Assembly: GCA_016713535.1 (NCBI GenBank)
Contig: JADJOY010000017.1
Span: 159,234 to 223,233 of the forward strand
DNA length: 64,000 bases
Direction of reading: 5' to 3'
Origin: JADJOY01 sp016713535 [NCBI: Deltaproteobacteria bacterium]
GTDB lineage: Bacteria > JADJOY01
Positions 17,534 to 26,896 of the stretch are shown piece by piece. Within the stretch, counting starts at the first letter, position 1. Every line of letters starts with the position of its first letter. A model generated the notes under the pieces. The model did no database searches. It was not told the origin of the DNA and worked only from the letters and a program-made list of their open reading frames with translations. A program made the position numbers and the translations under genes.

Positions 17534-18436
17534 ATGGCGCAGGAACGAATCCAGAAAGTCCTGTCGCGCGCCGGGGTCGCTTCCCGTCGCGAGGCCGAGC
17601 GATTGCTCCTCGCCGGGCGTGTGAGCGTCAACGGCTCGGTGGTTCGCAAGCTGGGAACGAGCGTCGACCCGGCGCACGACCGGATCGAGGTCGACACCAA
17701 GGTCCTGCGTCCGGACGCGCGCGAACCGGTCGTGCTCGCCCTCCACAAGCCGCGCCGGGTCGTGACGACGTTGTCCGATCCGGAGGGGCGCCCTACCGTC
17801 CGGGACCTGCTCGCGGGCTACGACCGGCGGGTGTACCCCGTAGGAAGGCTCGACTGGGATGCGGAAGGGCTGGTGCTCCTCACCGACGACGGTGACCTCG
17901 CGCACCGGCTCATGCACCCGTCCTTCGAGGTGCCGCGCACCTACCGGGTCAAGGTGAAAGGGCGGGTTCCCGCGGTGCTACCCCGTCGGCTCGCCGAGGG
18001 GATCCACCTCGACGATGGCCCAGGGCGCGCCGAGAACGTGCGGATCCTATCGGTGCTCGACGCGAACTCGTGGCTCGAGCTCACGGTTCGCGAGGGACGG
18101 CATCACTTCGTGAAGCGACTGCTCGAGGCGCACGGCCATCCGGTGCTGCGCATCCAGCGGATCACCTACGGTCCGGTGACGCTCGCCGACCTCGGGGTGG
18201 GGCGGTGGCGCAAGCTGAACCACGAGACCGGCTCGACCGCGCAAAGCCCAGGCACCTCGCCGTCGACGTTGACGGGACGGCATCCGGCGGGCGGCGGTTC
18301 GCCGATGTGGAGACCGGCGATCGTCGGCTGCTCGCCGCCGTGCCAGCGCGTCGGTCGCCCCCGATCGTCGAAGCCGGCGATCGTCGTCGAAGGTCTGGAG
18401 TGGCTCGCCGGGACGCCGGTCCACCACGCCTCTTGA
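17534..18436 (+). CDS. rluB: 23S rRNA pseudouridine synthase, RluB type
   Basis: The first 230 residues form a complete RsuA/RluB-family enzyme: S4 RNA-binding domain (RIQKVLSRAGVASRREAERLLLAGRVSVNG), then HKPRRVVTT, the catalytic GRLDWDAEGLVLLTDDG (Asp nucleophile), and GRHHFVKRLLEAHGHPVLRIQRITYG. It isomerises a uridine in 23S rRNA helix 89 in studied members. The last 70 residues (after RKLNHETG) are Pro/Ser/Gly-rich and lie antisense to the coding end of the neighbouring membrane-protein gene. They are probably a read-through tail rather than a domain, perhaps because the true stop was lost by an indel. Confidence 0.92.
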   Translation: MAQERIQKVLSRAGVASRREAERLLLAGRVSVNGSVVRKLGTSVDPAHDRIEVDTKVLRPDAREPVVLALHKPRRVVTTLSDPEGRPTVRDLLAGYDRRVYPVGRLDWDAEGLVLLTDDGDLAHRLMHPSFEVPRTYRVKVKGRVPAVLPRRLAEGIHLDDGPGRAENVRILSVLDANSWLELTVREGRHHFVKRLLEAHGHPVLRIQRITYGPVTLADLGVGRWRKLNHETGSTAQSPGTSPSTLTGRHPAGGGSPMWRPAIVGCSPPCQRVGRPRSSKPAIVVEGLEWLAGTPVHHAS

Positions 18437-20093
18437 ACGGTGGCGTAGCGCTGACGCCACGTCGTGCGGGTCGCGAAGGCGGACAGGACCGCGGTCTTCC
18501 ATCGGTCGGTTCCCGCGTCGGTGCCCCGATGAGCAGCACGTTGCCGTCTTCCGGCTGGGTGCTGTCGACGATGCCGACCCAGCGGCTGGTCTCGGTCGCG
18601 CCCGCGCTCGCGGCGTGCTCGGATGGTGCTCGGCCGAGGTGAAACGCCACGCAGCTCGCGAGCGCCACGGCGAGGACGGTGGTGGCGAGAGCTCGCGTCG
18701 CTCCGCGCGGCAGGGCCGCCCACACCGAGGCGACGAAGAGCCCGAGACCCGCGGTCGAGAGGTAGAGGAGGTGCACATTGTCGGGCCCCTCCCAGGTGGT
18801 GAACGGGAATACCAGCGTCATCGGCGCGGCGACCCACACCGCCGCGGCGAGCGTCGCGCCGGAGAAGCGACGGGACGCGCGCAAGCCGAGCACGAGCCAG
18901 ATCGTGCTCGCCACCACGACCCACGACGCGAGATGGGCCTCGTGGGCCTTGTCCCAGATCGGAAACAGCACGTTCCGCGGCAAGTCGCGGAGAAAGGCCG
19001 CAGCGATCCGCGCGAGACCGAGGCCGTCGGCGAACTGACCGAACTCGCCGAGCGGGTGCGCGGGACGCGGACGGCCCGAGGTGGGATCGAGCACGAGCTC
19101 CCCGAGTAGCAGGGCGCCCTGGACGAGCGGCACCACCAGCGTCGGCGCGGCGAGGCGCCAGGCGTTTCCCCAGGCCGCACGGAAGCCGGTCGCTCCCCGA
19201 TCGTCCGTGTCGAGCGCGCGCCCCAGGGCCAGCGCGCAGAGAACCGCGGGAAACGTGAAGGACAGGTCCCGGGTCAAGATCAGCGCCGCCAGCAGCCCAT
19301 AGCGCAGCCAGCCCGGCGCCGGCCGGCGCCGATCCGGCAGCGGTTCGATCGGCAGCCACGCCAGGAGCGCCGCGCCGTAGAGTACGCCGAGGAGGAGCTC
19401 GGAGAGCCCGGTCGGGTCTCGGAGCAGCGCGCGGGACGCCGGGCTCGCCACGAACGTGAGAGCAGCGATGTTCGCCGCGGTGGGGGACAGCCCGACGCGT
19501 GCGGCAATGCGTCCGACGAGCAGTGCCGTCGTGACGTGGAGGCCGAGGCCCACGAGCCGGTAGCCCGTCTCCCACCCGCCGAAGAGCGCGTCCTCGACGT
19601 ACCACACGGCGAACTGCGCGGTACGGATGAACATCCCGGGGTGGCCGCGGAGGTACGCCCAGGCGTCGGCTAGTGCCGTGCCGAGGCCATGGCGCGCGGC
19701 GTGCCGTACGACGATGAGGTGGTACCAGTCCTCGGGGTCGACGAAGGCGAGCGACCACGTGGGCACGTAGGCGACGAGCGCGACCAGGACGATGGCCGCG
19801 GTGGAGCGCACCTCGGGCAGCAGCCGGGCCTCGGCGGCGCACGCGACGTCCGTCCGTGCCCGGCGCGCGAGCCAGCCCGCGATCGCGACGAGTGGGATCA
19901 CCGGCCACGGGGCGAAGCGGAACGCCGCGGTGGGGCCGTGCGTGCCCACGGCGTGACCGAGCGCCGCCAGCCAGATCGCGAGCGTGAGCAGGCTCGCGGT
20001 CGCGATCGCGAGCCGGACGGCTCGTTGCGCCGGGGGGCAGCGGGCGGAAGGCGCACGGCGGTCGATCGCCGGGGGCGCCGCAAGTCTAGCCAA
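18166..20093 (-). CDS. Polytopic membrane protein (glycosyltransferase-39-like), one frameshift
   Basis: About 640 residues with roughly ten or more hydrophobic helices. The early loop SLAFVDPEDWYHLIVVRHAARHG and the general plan (many helices, acidic loop after helix one, soluble tail) resemble integral-membrane sugar transferases using polyprenyl donors, though I see no firm motif. Near 18505-18520 the frame shifts: after LLIGAPTREPTD the sensible continuation is DRWKTAVLSAFATRTTWRQRY in the next frame, ending at 18166. One missing base restores it. The gene converges on rluB and overlaps its tail by about 270 bases. It starts 47 bases upstream, on the opposite strand, of the tRNA promoter. 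Confidence 0.7.
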
Positions 20094-20139
20094 CCGCGCG
20101 ACGTGCGATCGAAGGTCGACTCACGACGTTCGCGCGGCG

Positions 20140-20168
20140 TTGACATCCATCGCCTGTCTCCATACACT
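20140..20168 (+). promoter_or_regulatory. Sigma-70 promoter of the initiator tRNA gene
   Basis: A perfect -35 hexamer TTGACA (20140-20145), a 17-base spacer and the -10 hexamer TACACT (20163-20168) lie 12 bases before the mature tRNA 5' end. It is the best promoter in the window and fits a strong constitutive stable-RNA promoter. Confidence 0.85.
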
Positions 20169-20180
20169 GCTTGTTCTCGT

Positions 20181-20257
<77 letters not shown>

Positions 20258-20264
20258 ATACCGG

Positions 20265-20295
20265 CCCCCGGATCCTTGCGGATCCGGGGGCTTTT
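20265..20295 (+). terminator. Rho-independent terminator after tRNA-fMet
   Basis: CCCCCGGATCC (20265-20275) pairs perfectly with GGATCCGGGGG (20280-20290) over a TTGC loop and is followed by CTTTTCG. It is an 11-base G/C-rich stem with a short T tract, 7 bases after the tRNA CCA end. Confidence 0.92.
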
Positions 20296-20386
20296 CGTTG
20301 TCCGCCCCGATCGACGTTCGCGCCGCGGCTCGGCCGCGGCGTCGCGCCCCGATCGCACCGGCGGTGGCGGGCGCGCGGTCCTTCCC

Positions 20387-20395
20387 TGCTAGAAT
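20387..20395 (+). promoter_or_regulatory. Extended -10-like element (TGC-TAGAAT)
   Basis: TGCTAGAAT lies 20 bases upstream of the response-regulator ATG, the same string seen upstream of the DUF5989 gene. No convincing -35 is present. Confidence 0.35.
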
Positions 20396-20415
20396 GCCGC
20401 GCTGGTGTTGGACCG

Positions 20416-21838
20416 ATGAGCTCGAGCGCCGCCGTCCCCGACAGCTCCTTCGATCGCGAGGGGCCGACGCGCGCCGAGGGTGCTCAGCGCGCGCGCATCC
20501 TGGTCGTCGACGAGCCGCCGGCGCGCAGGCTCTTCGCGCGCGTGCTGCAGCGCGCCGGCTACGACGTCGAGGCGGTCGAGTCGGCGGAGGCGGGGCTCGC
20601 GCGGATCGAGGACGAGCACTTCGACCTGCTCCTCTCGGACGTCCGGCTCGGTGGGATGAACGGCATCGAGCTGTGTCGTCAGGTGCGCCTGCGCAAGCCG
20701 GGCACCTTGCTCATCCTGATCACCGCGTTCGCCGCGCTCGACGACGCCGTGGCCGGGATGCACGAAGGAGTCCGGGACTACGTCACCAAGCCCTGCTCCC
20801 CGGACCGCTTGCTTCACGTCGTGCGTCGCGCCCTTCACGAGCGCGAGCTCGACCGCGAGAACCAGCTCCTCAAGAAGGCGCTCGCCGAGCGCGAGGGGCT
20901 AGGCCGGATCCTGGGCGAGAGCGCGGCGATCCGCGCGGTGCGTGAGCAAGCGGCGCGGTCCGCGCGTAGCTCGGCGCCGGTGCTCATCCACGGCGAGAGT
21001 GGCGTCGGCAAGGAGCTGGTCGCGCGCGCGATCCACGTGCTCAGCGACCGAGCGCCCGCCGCGTTCGTCGCCGTCAACGCCAGCGCGGTCCCCCACAGCC
21101 TCTTCGAGCGCGAGCTGTTCGGCCACGTCAAGGGCGCATTCACGGGAGCGCACGAGGACGCCCCGGGGCTCTTCGTCGCCGCTGACGGCGGCACGCTCTT
21201 CCTCGACGAGATCGGTGAGCTTCGGCTCGAGCTCCAGCCCAAGCTGCTGCGCGTGCTCGAGGAAGGCGAGGTCGTGCCCGTCGGCGGCGTGAAGCCGCGG
21301 CGGGTCGACGCGCGCCTGATCGCCGCCACCAACCGTGATCTCGGAGCGGACGTCCGCGCCGATCGCTTCCGGCCGGACCTCTACTACCGGCTCGACGTGG
21401 TCTCGATCCGGGTGCCGCCTCTGGCCGAACGACGCGAGGACATACCGCTGCTCGCCGCGCACTTCCTGAGGGACTCCGCGGCGCGGCTCAACCGCGAGCT
21501 CGCGGGCTTCAGCCCGGACGGGCTCGACTACCTGACGGCGCGCGCCTGGCCCGGCAACGTTCGTGAGCTGGCCAACGTGGTGGAACGAGCGGCGCTCTTC
21601 GCGCCCGGCGAGATCGTGCGGCGCGCGGACCTGCTCGGGCCCGGCCAGCGGGACGTCCGGGCCGCGGGTGTCGACCCGAGCATGTCGTATCCGTTCGGAG
21701 AGAGCTCTCCTCGACGAGGTCGGTCGGATCCACGTTGCGCGAGTCCTCGATGCGTGTCACGGCAACCGCAGCCGGGCCGCGGAGATCCTCAAGATCAGCC
21801 GCTCGACGCTGTGGCAGCGGCTCAAGGAGCCGGGCTGA
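20416..21838 (+). CDS. Sigma-54-dependent response regulator (NtrC family), frameshift before the HTH
   Basis: A receiver domain (about residues 25-145) has the phospho-Asp in LLLSDVRLGGMNG, Thr in LITAFA and Lys in YVTKPC; the acidic pocket reads VDEPP rather than VDDEP. A sigma-54 AAA+ domain follows: Walker A GESGVGKE, the GAFTGA loop, Walker B GGTLFLDEIGEL, and WPGNVRELANVVERA. At about 21700 the frame breaks; the Fis-type helix-turn-helix (NRSRAAEILKISRSTLWQRL) continues in another frame to 21838. A single indel repairs it. The start is ATG 20416. It should activate sigma-54 promoters on phosphorylation, plausibly by the kinase encoded convergently at 21916-24278. Confidence 0.88.
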
Positions 21839-21915
21839 GGCCGAGCTGACCAATCTCGCTCGGCGCGCCGCGCGGCCGCCGTGGCGGCGATCGCGTCGCG
21901 CCATGTGCGGAAGGT

Positions 21916-24278
21916 TCAGTGGCCGGTCGGCGACGGGAAGGGCTCGTCCGATCCGCTCGCCGTCCCGACCGGCCCACCGTCGAGCGCCTCGCGCACGCGG
22001 TCCGCGAGTGCCTCCCGGGGGAGTACGGCTTGGCCAGGAACAGCGCGCTGTGCTCGTCGAGCAGGTTCGCGAGCTCCTGGCTCGTCTCGTAGCCGGTGGT
22101 GAGGATCACGGGGATGGGATCGTCGCAGGAGCGTAGCCGGCGCAGCACCGCGCCACCGCCCATGTTCGGCATCACCAGATCCAGGATCAGCAGGCGTATC
22201 GAGTCGCGGTTGGCGTCGTAGAGCGCGAGCGCTTCGTCCCCGTCGCGGGCGGCGAGCGGCTCGTAGCCGTGACGCATCAGCATCGCGCACGTCAGATCAC
22301 GCAAGCGGGGGTCGTCCTCGGCGATGAGGATGGTCTCCGTCCCGCCTCGGATCTCGCGCGCGGCACTCACGTCATCCGCGGCGACCTCCCCCGTGAGGGG
22401 GAGGTGCATGCGCAGCACGGTTCCCTCTCCGAGGCGGCTCGACGCCTCGAGCCAGCCACCGTGAGAGCGCACGATACCGAAGGCGGTCGAGAGCCCGAGC
22501 CCCGTGCCGCGGCCCGGTGGCTTGGTCGTGAAGAAGGGATCGAAGGCCTTGTCGAGGGTCGCCGCGTCCATGCCCGTGCCGGTGTCCTCGACGGTGAGGG
22601 CCACGTAGCGCCCCGGCAGCGCGCCCGCGTGCGACTGAGCCTCTTCCTCGTCGACGGTGCGGAGGCCGCACGAGATCCGCAGGTGGCCACCGCTCGGCAT
22701 CGCGTCGGCCGCGTTGATGCAGAGGTTCATGAACACCTGCTGGATCTGCGACGGCTCGCCCAGCACGTTGAGCGGTGCCTCCTCGCAGGTCCAGTCGATC
22801 TGGATCGTGGACGGGAACGTGCGCCTCAACAGCCGGAGCGTCTCTTCGATCAGTGCTCGCAGCCCGAAGGGCCGGATCTTGGCGCGTTCCCGGCGCGTGA
22901 AGGTCAACAGGCCTTGCGTGAGCTCGATGCAGCGCCGGGTCGCGAGCTCGAGATCCTCGAGCAGCGGCTGAGACGGGTGCTGGGACCCGAGGTCCTGCCA
23001 CAGCAGCACCAGGTTGCCCAAGATGATGTTGAGCTGGTTGTTGAAGTCGTGGGCAATCCCACCCGCCATCACGCCGAGCGCCTCGAGCTTCTGCGAGTGA
23101 CGTAGCTGCTCCTCGAGGTAGCGGCGTCGGTCTTCCTCGCGCAGCCGCTCGGAGTGGTCGCGGAACACCACGAGCGTGAGCGGGGTCTCCGGGATCCCGA
23201 GTCGGCTCAGGATCAGCCTCGCCTTGCCGGATCTCCCCGCCGTGCCCCGACTGGACGACGCTCTCGACTTCGGCCGATCCCTCCGCCAGCGCCCGTGCCA
23301 GCGCCGATTCGACCTCGACGGCGGGGCCGAACACCCCCGAGAGCCGAGGCAGCGAGCGTTCGGTCTCACCCTCGTGCCGAGCTGTTTCCTGAGGGCGGGG
23401 TTGGCGTTCACGATGACGCCACCGGGTGCCACGATCGCCATGCCGTCCTGCGCAGAGTCGAAGACCGAGCGCGCGCGCCGCTCCGAGTCCTCGAGGGCGC
23501 GCAGATGGTAGTCGCTGTCGCGCTGGGCCTGGTGGATGGCGGTTCGCAGCGCAACGAGCTCGCGCGGTTCCGTCGGCCCGGCTTCGCTGTCCCGCAAGGC
23601 GAGCGGGCCTCGCCCGACCCGGTGGGCGAGCTCGCGGAGCGCCGACCGATGCGGTCGCCGAGCTTGAGTCCGGCGAGGGCCAGCGATCGACAGCACGAGC
23701 GTCAACGACATCGTGAGGAACTGGATGCGCCGTTCGACGTGCTCGAGCGCGTCCGTGCTGAACTCGAGCAGGACGGCGCCGGTCCCGTCTGACGCCCCCT
23801 TCGGGAACAAGGCTGCGGGGTCGGTCGGTTCCGGGATGACAGGCGTGTTGTAGCGCGGGACCACGACCCTGTACCGGCCCGGGATCTCGCGGATGACGGC
23901 GTCCCGGGTCTCGAGGGCGCGCCGGGCCAGCGGCGCGAGATCCGTCGTCGATGGATCCGGTCCGGTTCGCCAGCGTTGCGCCAGCAGCGTTCCCGCGCTG
24001 TCGAAGAACGCTCCGCCCGTGATGCTGGGATTCGCATCGAGATCCTCGAGCGCCGCCGTGAGCTCCGAGCTCAACGCGACGGCAAGCCCAACGCGGGCCG
24101 ATGCCGCGAACTGGCGAGCGAGGGCGGTCGCGCTCTCTTCGAACGAGCTGCGCGCCGCGCTCGAGCCGACGGCGATGCTCACCATCGCCACGGTGGAGGA
24201 CGTGGCGATCACCACCAACGCCAGCACGACCATGAGCCGCCCGCGGACGGTTTCCGGGATCCAGCGCTGAGGGATCAT
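21916..24278 (-). CDS. Hybrid sensor histidine kinase, multiple frameshifts
   Basis: The ATG at 24278 sits in an ATGA overlap with the upstream binding-protein gene. The order is: N-terminal membrane helix (LMVVLALVVIATSSTVAMV), extracytoplasmic sensor segment, second helix, HAMP-like and PAS-like regions (DSAQDGMAIVAPGG), HisKA (GVMAGGIAHDFNNQLNIILGNL, phospho-His), HATPase (NLCINAADAMPSGG, DTGTGMD, GRGTGLGLS) and a C-terminal receiver (ILIAEDDPRLRDL, LILDLVMPNMGG, LAKPYSP). Correct reading needs frame changes near 22017, 23225, 23380 and a compensating pair near 23650-23690. After the first, the end reads EALADRVREALDGG to a stop at 21916. It is either indel-ridden sequence or a decaying gene. 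Confidence 0.82.
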
Positions 24279-25324
24279 GGCTCGCCGCCGCCTTCCGCCG
24301 CCCGCTTGAGGATCTCCTGGGGCACCTCGATGCCGAGGAGTCGTGCCGTACGACGGTTCACGGTGAGCCGCTGCGACCTCGGTAGCTCGGGCGGTGGAGT
24401 CGCGCCCGCGAGAGCGCGGCGGGCGAGCTCGGCGGCCTGGTGCGCGATCGCGGCGGGGTCGAGGGAAACCGAGAAGAGGGCGCCGCTGGCGGTGATTCTC
24501 GGGCTGAACCCCACCACGGGGATCCGCCGCTCGAGCCCCGCCGCCACCGCGTATTCGACGGTCTCGTCCGAGACGACGTCCGGGTTCGGCAGCAGCACGA
24601 TGGCGTCGACGGTGCCTCGGATCCTGCGAAGCGCCTGGAGGCCTTCGCGCACCGAGCTCACCTTTTCGCCAGCATGCTCGAGCCCGCGGCGCGCCAGCGC
24701 CTGCTCGAGCTCGCGCGGCCCGCAAGGGTTGGTCGTGGCCGAAGCGAGGTAGCCGATGCGATGGACCTTGGTGGACACGCCCACCAGCGCCTGCACGAGG
24801 TCGTCCGCCGAGAGACGCAACACGACGCCGGTCTCGCCCCGGCGTGGCGCAAGCTCGCAGTCGTCCCCCTCCGCGAGCGCGAACACCCGCGGAACGTCGG
24901 GAAAATCACGGCGCGCTTGATCGAGCCCCGCCGGACCGAGGGCGAACACCACCTGTGGTGCGCCCGATGGGCTGCCGGCGCGCGGTGAGTCGCCGGCCTT
25001 GGGTCGCAAGTCCCGGACGTCGGCCCAGCCGCGCACGCTCGAGGTGAACGAGTCGAATGCGACCTGGAAGGCGGAGTGGGCTCCCGCGTCACCCGTGATC
25101 GCGATCTGGGGCCGGCCCTCTCCACCGCGCGCGACGCCGAGCCAGAGTCCCAGCACCAGCGCGGCCGCGGCGGGTGCCGCTCTGGTGAGGCGGCTTGCGC
25201 CGCTGCGGTGCAGCCCAGCAGCGTACCGACGGGGCACACCGTAGGGCCGGCCACGATGGGAGACGGCGCTCGCTCCCCGATCGCCTTCGTCGATGCGGCG
25301 ATCGGAGTGGGTGGCAGGCGTCAT
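24275..25324 (-). CDS. ABC transporter substrate-binding-type protein (ABC_sub_bind family)
   Basis: This 349-residue protein is exported or membrane-anchored: a long basic N terminus, then the hydrophobic segment AAPAAAALVLGLWLGVARG. It continues as a two-lobe periplasmic binding fold of the ABC_sub_bind (DUF534) type: VVFALGPAGLDQARRDFPDVPRVFA, RIGYLASATTNPCGPREL, DAIVLLPNPDVVSDETV, RIPVVGFSPRITASGALFSV and the C-terminal GIEVPQEILKRA, very typical of the family. No permease or ATPase is nearby. Instead it is coupled (ATGA) to the hybrid kinase, so I infer it delivers a ligand signal to that sensor. The start is the ATG at 25324; a later start nearer the hydrophobic segment is possible. Confidence 0.82.
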   Translation of the reverse strand: MTPATHSDRRIDEGDRGASAVSHRGRPYGVPRRYAAGLHRSGASRLTRAAPAAAALVLGLWLGVARGGEGRPQIAITGDAGAHSAFQVAFDSFTSSVRGWADVRDLRPKAGDSPRAGSPSGAPQVVFALGPAGLDQARRDFPDVPRVFALAEGDDCELAPRRGETGVVLRLSADDLVQALVGVSTKVHRIGYLASATTNPCGPRELEQALARRGLEHAGEKVSSVREGLQALRRIRGTVDAIVLLPNPDVVSDETVEYAVAAGLERRIPVVGFSPRITASGALFSVSLDPAAIAHQAAELARRALAGATPPPELPRSQRLTVNRRTARLLGIEVPQEILKRAAEGGGEP

Positions 25325-25811
25325 CCGCGCGGTTCCGGGCCGGCGTTCATGGATGGAGCGTGGACGGACTCGCAAGCCCCGTACCGGATCGGGTGTCCTT
25401 CCACCGACGTAGCTCGGGATCGGCCCGAGGTAGCGGTCCTGGTCACTCTCGCACGAAAACCGGCACCAGGAGCGCCGAAATGGCGGCTTCGGGCCGCATG
25501 CACGGGGGCGATCCAACGCTTGCACCCTGCGGCGGGGGACCGAGCGCATCGGTCACGCTGGGTCTGTTCGGTTTCCGACCGCTCGACGAACATGGGTGTT
25601 CGGTTTCCGAACCGAAGGTGAGCGAGCCCACACCGAAGTTGCCTGCGAGGACGGTTCGCTCAGCAGGCGTGGAACCGTAAGCCGTTGACTTCATTGGATA
25701 TCAGAGTCGCCTGAAGGTCAGCAACGGGCGCATGCGCGAGCGGAACGGTCGTTGCACACCGAAGCGTTTGCTTCGTATCCAGTCGACCCAAGCCCCTTGG
25801 CGGAGGCTCTC
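25325..25811. other. Intergenic region upstream of the Crp-like gene
   Basis: These 487 bases between the divergent binding-protein and Crp-like genes hold no convincing gene. The recognisable content is a pair of direct repeats at 25566-25610 and a single TTGACT at 25685 without a good -10 partner. Confidence 0.5.
25566..25610. promoter_or_regulatory. Pair of 13-base direct repeats, possible operator
   Basis: GTTCGGTTTCCGA occurs exactly at 25566-25578 and 25598-25610, 32 bases apart (about three helical turns, same DNA face). The second copy extends to TTCGG-TTTCCGAA-CCGAA, an inverted repeat. It lies about 200 bases before a Crp/Fnr-like regulator gene and 240 upstream of the divergent binding-protein gene. 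A regulator-binding site is an inference. Confidence 0.4.
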
Positions 25812-26426
25812 ATGCTGCTCGTGCATCGCAACCAGGACCCCGAACAAGCGGCGGGCGGGCTATGGCCGGCCGAGCTACGACGAGCGGGGACGCTCGTCGA
25901 CGTGGCGCGAGGCGACGCCGTCTACCTGGAAGGAGAAGAGGCGGATGGCTTGTACCTGTTGGTGGCCGGCGGCCTCAAGCTTCTGCGGCGGACGGCGCCC
26001 CGAGCCGACTTCATCCTGGAGCTGATCTGGCCCGGGACCCTCTTCGGCGAAGAGGGGACACTCGCGGGCCGACGACGGCTGACCTCCGCGTGTGCGCTCA
26101 TCGACAGCCGGTTGATCCACCTCACGCGCGCCGCGTTGGGGGATCTGCTCCGCACCTCGCCGACGGTGGGGTTCGATCTCCTCGAGCGCATGGCGAAGCG
26201 CCAAGGGGCGGTGTTCGAGCGGATGGTCGAGCTGACCTGGCCGCGGTCGGCCGATCGAATCGCCAGCGCCCACGAGCGTCTTCACGATCTCGTCGTGGCC
26301 ACTGCGAACGGCGGTCGTGTCGCGGTGGCCGACGTGGCTGCACATGCCCTCGCGAGTGCGCATGCCGTCCGGTCCCACCTGGCCGGCACGGGTCAGCGCG
26401 ACGCTTCGGGTGCGAGCGAAGCGTGA
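25812..26426 (+). CDS. Crp/Fnr-like regulator with cyclic-nucleotide-type domain
   Basis: This 204-residue protein has a cNMP-binding beta-roll (GTLVDVARGDAVYLEGEEADGLYLLVAGGLKLLRR, then ELIWPGTLFGEEGTLAGRRRLTSACAL) and a helical linker. The C terminus should be a winged helix, but ASAHERLHDLVVATANGGRVAVADVAAHALASAHAVRSHL lacks the usual recognition-helix signature. DNA binding is therefore doubtful or non-standard. GGAGG five bases before ATG 25812 decides the start; a TTG at 25752 would add 20 residues. It overlaps the next gene by four bases. Confidence 0.75.
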   Translation: MLLVHRNQDPEQAAGGLWPAELRRAGTLVDVARGDAVYLEGEEADGLYLLVAGGLKLLRRTAPRADFILELIWPGTLFGEEGTLAGRRRLTSACALIDSRLIHLTRAALGDLLRTSPTVGFDLLERMAKRQGAVFERMVELTWPRSADRIASAHERLHDLVVATANGGRVAVADVAAHALASAHAVRSHLAGTGQRDASGASEA

Positions 26427-26863
26427 CGGTTCGGTTCCTGCCGGGGCCGGAGGGGAGCAACGGCCACCGGGGGTCGGCGTGGCGGTCCTTCGTCCGGCGT
26501 CAGTCCGCCTGGGGGCTCGAGCAGGAAGGCGACCTGGACGGTGCCGAGCGCGTGCTCACCGACGCGTTCGCCGAGTGTCCGGCTGACCTCGAGGCCGCGC
26601 TCGATCTTTGCGGGTTGCTGTTGAGGCGCGGGCGCCGAGGTGAGGCCGTCCGGCTGCTGGCAATCGCGGAGCGTGGCGCGCCCCACGAGACCGGCCGGGT
26701 CGCGGCCCGCCTGGCGGAGCTTCACGCCGAGCTGGGCGACCCGAGGTCCGCAGTGAGCTGGTACGCGCGTGCGCTCGAGCACGTGGGGGAGCCGACCCGT
26801 GGGCTGGTCGCCGGGCGGGTTGACGAGCTGACTGCGCTCCTCGAGCGGACCCGGCGCGACTGA
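26423..26863 (+). CDS. Small TPR-repeat protein
   Basis: This 146-residue all-helical protein has tetratricopeptide-type pairs: AWGLEQEGDLDGAERVLTDAFAECPAD, AALDLCGLLLRRGRRGEAVRLLAIAERGAP, LAELHAELGDPRSAVSWYARALEH. It has no signal peptide. The GTG start overlaps the stop of the Crp-like gene (GTGA), so the two are coupled and the TPR protein may interact with that regulator. I see no catalytic motif. Confidence 0.75.
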   Translation: MTVRFLPGPEGSNGHRGSAWRSFVRRQSAWGLEQEGDLDGAERVLTDAFAECPADLEAALDLCGLLLRRGRRGEAVRLLAIAERGAPHETGRVAARLAELHAELGDPRSAVSWYARALEHVGEPTRGLVAGRVDELTALLERTRRD

Positions 26864-26896
26864 GGGCGTGTCGGCCGAGCGCGGCACGCGCGACAG

